NCBI RefSeq assembly: GCF_000237925.1
Contig: NW_017386029.1
Location: 248,001-312,000, forward strand
Direction: 5' to 3'
DNA length: 64,000 nucleotides
DNA from: Schistosoma mansoni
Taxonomy: Eukaryota > Platyhelminthes > Trematoda > Strigeidida > Schistosomatidae
How positions within the stretch are numbered: position 1 is the first letter of the stretch; the number at the start of each line of letters is the position of its first letter. Shown piece by piece: positions 62,908-64,000 of this stretch. The position numbers were made by a program, and so were the translations under genes. The notes under the pieces were generated by a model, which ran no database searches, was not told the origin of the DNA, and saw only the letters and a program-made list of their open reading frames with translations.

Positions 62908-63014
62908 CTAAAATTCTGCATCTTCATAATACTTTTGTATATCTCTCATTGCTTCAAGCGCAGTTGCATGTTTATTTTCAGTTTCTGTATCCATTGACAA
63001 ACCGAATACACATA
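62908..63014 (-). CDS. possible terminal exon of a small gene
   Basis: On the minus strand a long pyrimidine tract ending in TTTTATAG is followed by a frame reading CVFGLSMDTETENKHATALE and then AMRDIQKYYEDAEF before a stop. The acceptor is strong and the sequence is protein-like, charged and non-repetitive. The start exon is not visible and I recognise no family. Small secreted schistosome genes with tiny exons would look like this, but so might chance. Confidence 0.3.
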
Positions 63015-63223
63015 CTATAAAAAAAACAGAAAAAAAACTGATTGAAACAAAACCTCGTATGTCAAGTACATTTCTTTCTATATCAAACAAACTACTTGTC
63101 GGGGGCGGCTAAAACTAAACAGATTCTTGTACTACTTATTCTTAGTTTTACTTGATAGTTTACATACACGTATAATAGCGAATGAATCGGATGAACAAAA
63201 TTCTTATTTGTACTTATAAACAT
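63015..63223. other. spacer, nothing recognised
   Basis: No coding or repeat signal apart from a pyrimidine tract read on the minus strand next to the possible exon. Confidence 0.4.
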
Positions 63224-63295
63224 ACCAATCGAATTACACTTGACGGAGAAGCTTTGGAAAATGTAGAAAGCTTTAAATATCTGGGCAGCATCATT
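63224..63295 (+). mobile_element. RTE fragment cut by the assembly gap
   Basis: It matches copy A from 6,327 (ACCAATC, LDGEALE, YLGSI) up to the gap. The 200-bp N run at 63,296-63,495 hides its end, and sequence after the gap is not RTE. Confidence 0.8.
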
Positions 63296-63495
63296 NNNNN
63301 NNNNNNNNNNNNNNNNNNNNNNNNNNNNNNNNNNNNNNNNNNNNNNNNNNNNNNNNNNNNNNNNNNNNNNNNNNNNNNNNNNNNNNNNNNNNNNNNNNNN
63401 NNNNNNNNNNNNNNNNNNNNNNNNNNNNNNNNNNNNNNNNNNNNNNNNNNNNNNNNNNNNNNNNNNNNNNNNNNNNNNNNNNNNNNNNNNNNNNN
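63296..63495. other. assembly gap (200 N)
   Basis: Exactly 200 N, a typical scaffolding placeholder, so its true length is unknown. Confidence 0.95.
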
Positions 63496-63940
63496 TCGTT
63501 AATCATTAATGAGATAGATACGATTGGCTTTTTGTTGCTAAGTTATATCATATTGAAAAATTAGTGAAACGATCAGAATCTACAATAGACATTAGACCTA
63601 ATACAATCAAACCCCATGAAAAAATTCAGTAATCAATTTTATTATTATGGATAAGATTTATTTAGCATCAAGCAACGGATGAATTAACACAACTGAACTA
63701 CTGATGCATATCATGATCAAAGTATGGTTAGAAACACAGTCGCACACTTAGATAAAACAGCTTCACAGTAATATATAAGTAAAATGATGTAACTGTATAA
63801 AAAGAAACGTCTTAAAATTCAGTTACATTACTAGTAACCACTAAAGGATACAGTGGAATTAAGTAGACTCAGAAAGTTATGATTTTGTTATCAATATTTC
63901 CATACAAATAGTTTTCTATAACTTGAATACAGAATAAATA
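63496..63940. other. AT-rich spacer, no gene seen
   Basis: No recognised coding region or repeat. Confidence 0.4.
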
Positions 63941-64000
63941 AATTACACTTGACCGAGAAGCATTGGAAGATGTGGAAAGCTTTAAATATCTGGGCAGCAT
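63941..64000 (+). mobile_element. RTE fragment running off the window end
   Basis: It starts within about 6 bases of the same RTE position as the fragment at 63,224 and has almost the same sequence (AATTACACTTGAC, GAAGCATTGGA, TATCTGGGCAGCAT). Confidence 0.8.

Overview
The window looks like nuclear DNA of a blood fluke (Schistosoma). It is AT-rich, its host genes have introns of about 30-40 bp, and most other readable sequence is retroelement. The repeats are schistosome types: tRNA-headed SINEs of the Smalpha kind that carry hammerhead ribozymes, RTE-type LINEs resembling SR2, CR1-like LINEs, and Gypsy/CsRN1-type LTR elements resembling Boudicca. A 200-bp run of N near the end shows this is a draft assembly. 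I see no CRISPR array, operon or bacterial feature.

Three host genes are supported. (1) 25,697-25,894 (+): a 65-residue one-helix InaF-motif membrane protein. (2) 40,992-42,204 (-): a complete six-exon TDP-43 (TARDBP) homologue of 344 residues, split by five introns of 30-42 bp so that no single long reading frame reveals it. (3) 50,258-60,392 (+): a three-exon, 587-residue type I membrane protein of the FAM187 immunoglobulin family, with repeats in both large introns. Two further isolated exons are possible (40,719-40,863 + and 62,908-63,014 -), but weak.

Layout: 0-3.7 kb holds SINE and LINE fragments; 3.8-7.0 kb a full-length RTE with target-site duplications and one nonsense codon; 7.2-10.3 kb an inverted SINE pair and small RTE derivatives, including a 96-bp element made only of the two RTE ends; 10.35-23.9 kb a nest in which an old RTE copy is split by a 6-kb CR1-like LINE and again by a young LTR element; 24-36 kb decayed LINE and LTR remnants around the InaF gene, then gene-free sequence; 36.5-39.7 kb a second old RTE; 41-42.2 kb TDP-43; 42.4-45.5 kb decayed repeats; 45.5-49.3 kb a second LTR element, truncated at its left end and mosaic with the first; 50-60.4 kb the FAM187-like gene; 60.4-64 kb mostly featureless DNA ending in two RTE fragments around the gap.

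The observations most worth a second look are the hammerhead SINE copies, one with an intact catalytic core; the 96-bp two-ended RTE derivative; a canonical -1 slippery heptamer exactly at the ORF1/ORF2 junction of the CR1-like LINE; conversion-like blocks shared by paralogous elements about 25-27 kb apart; and the short-tailed TDP-43. I did not find a convincing new multi-gene system. All identities come from reading the sequence and from memory of the families; no database search was run.
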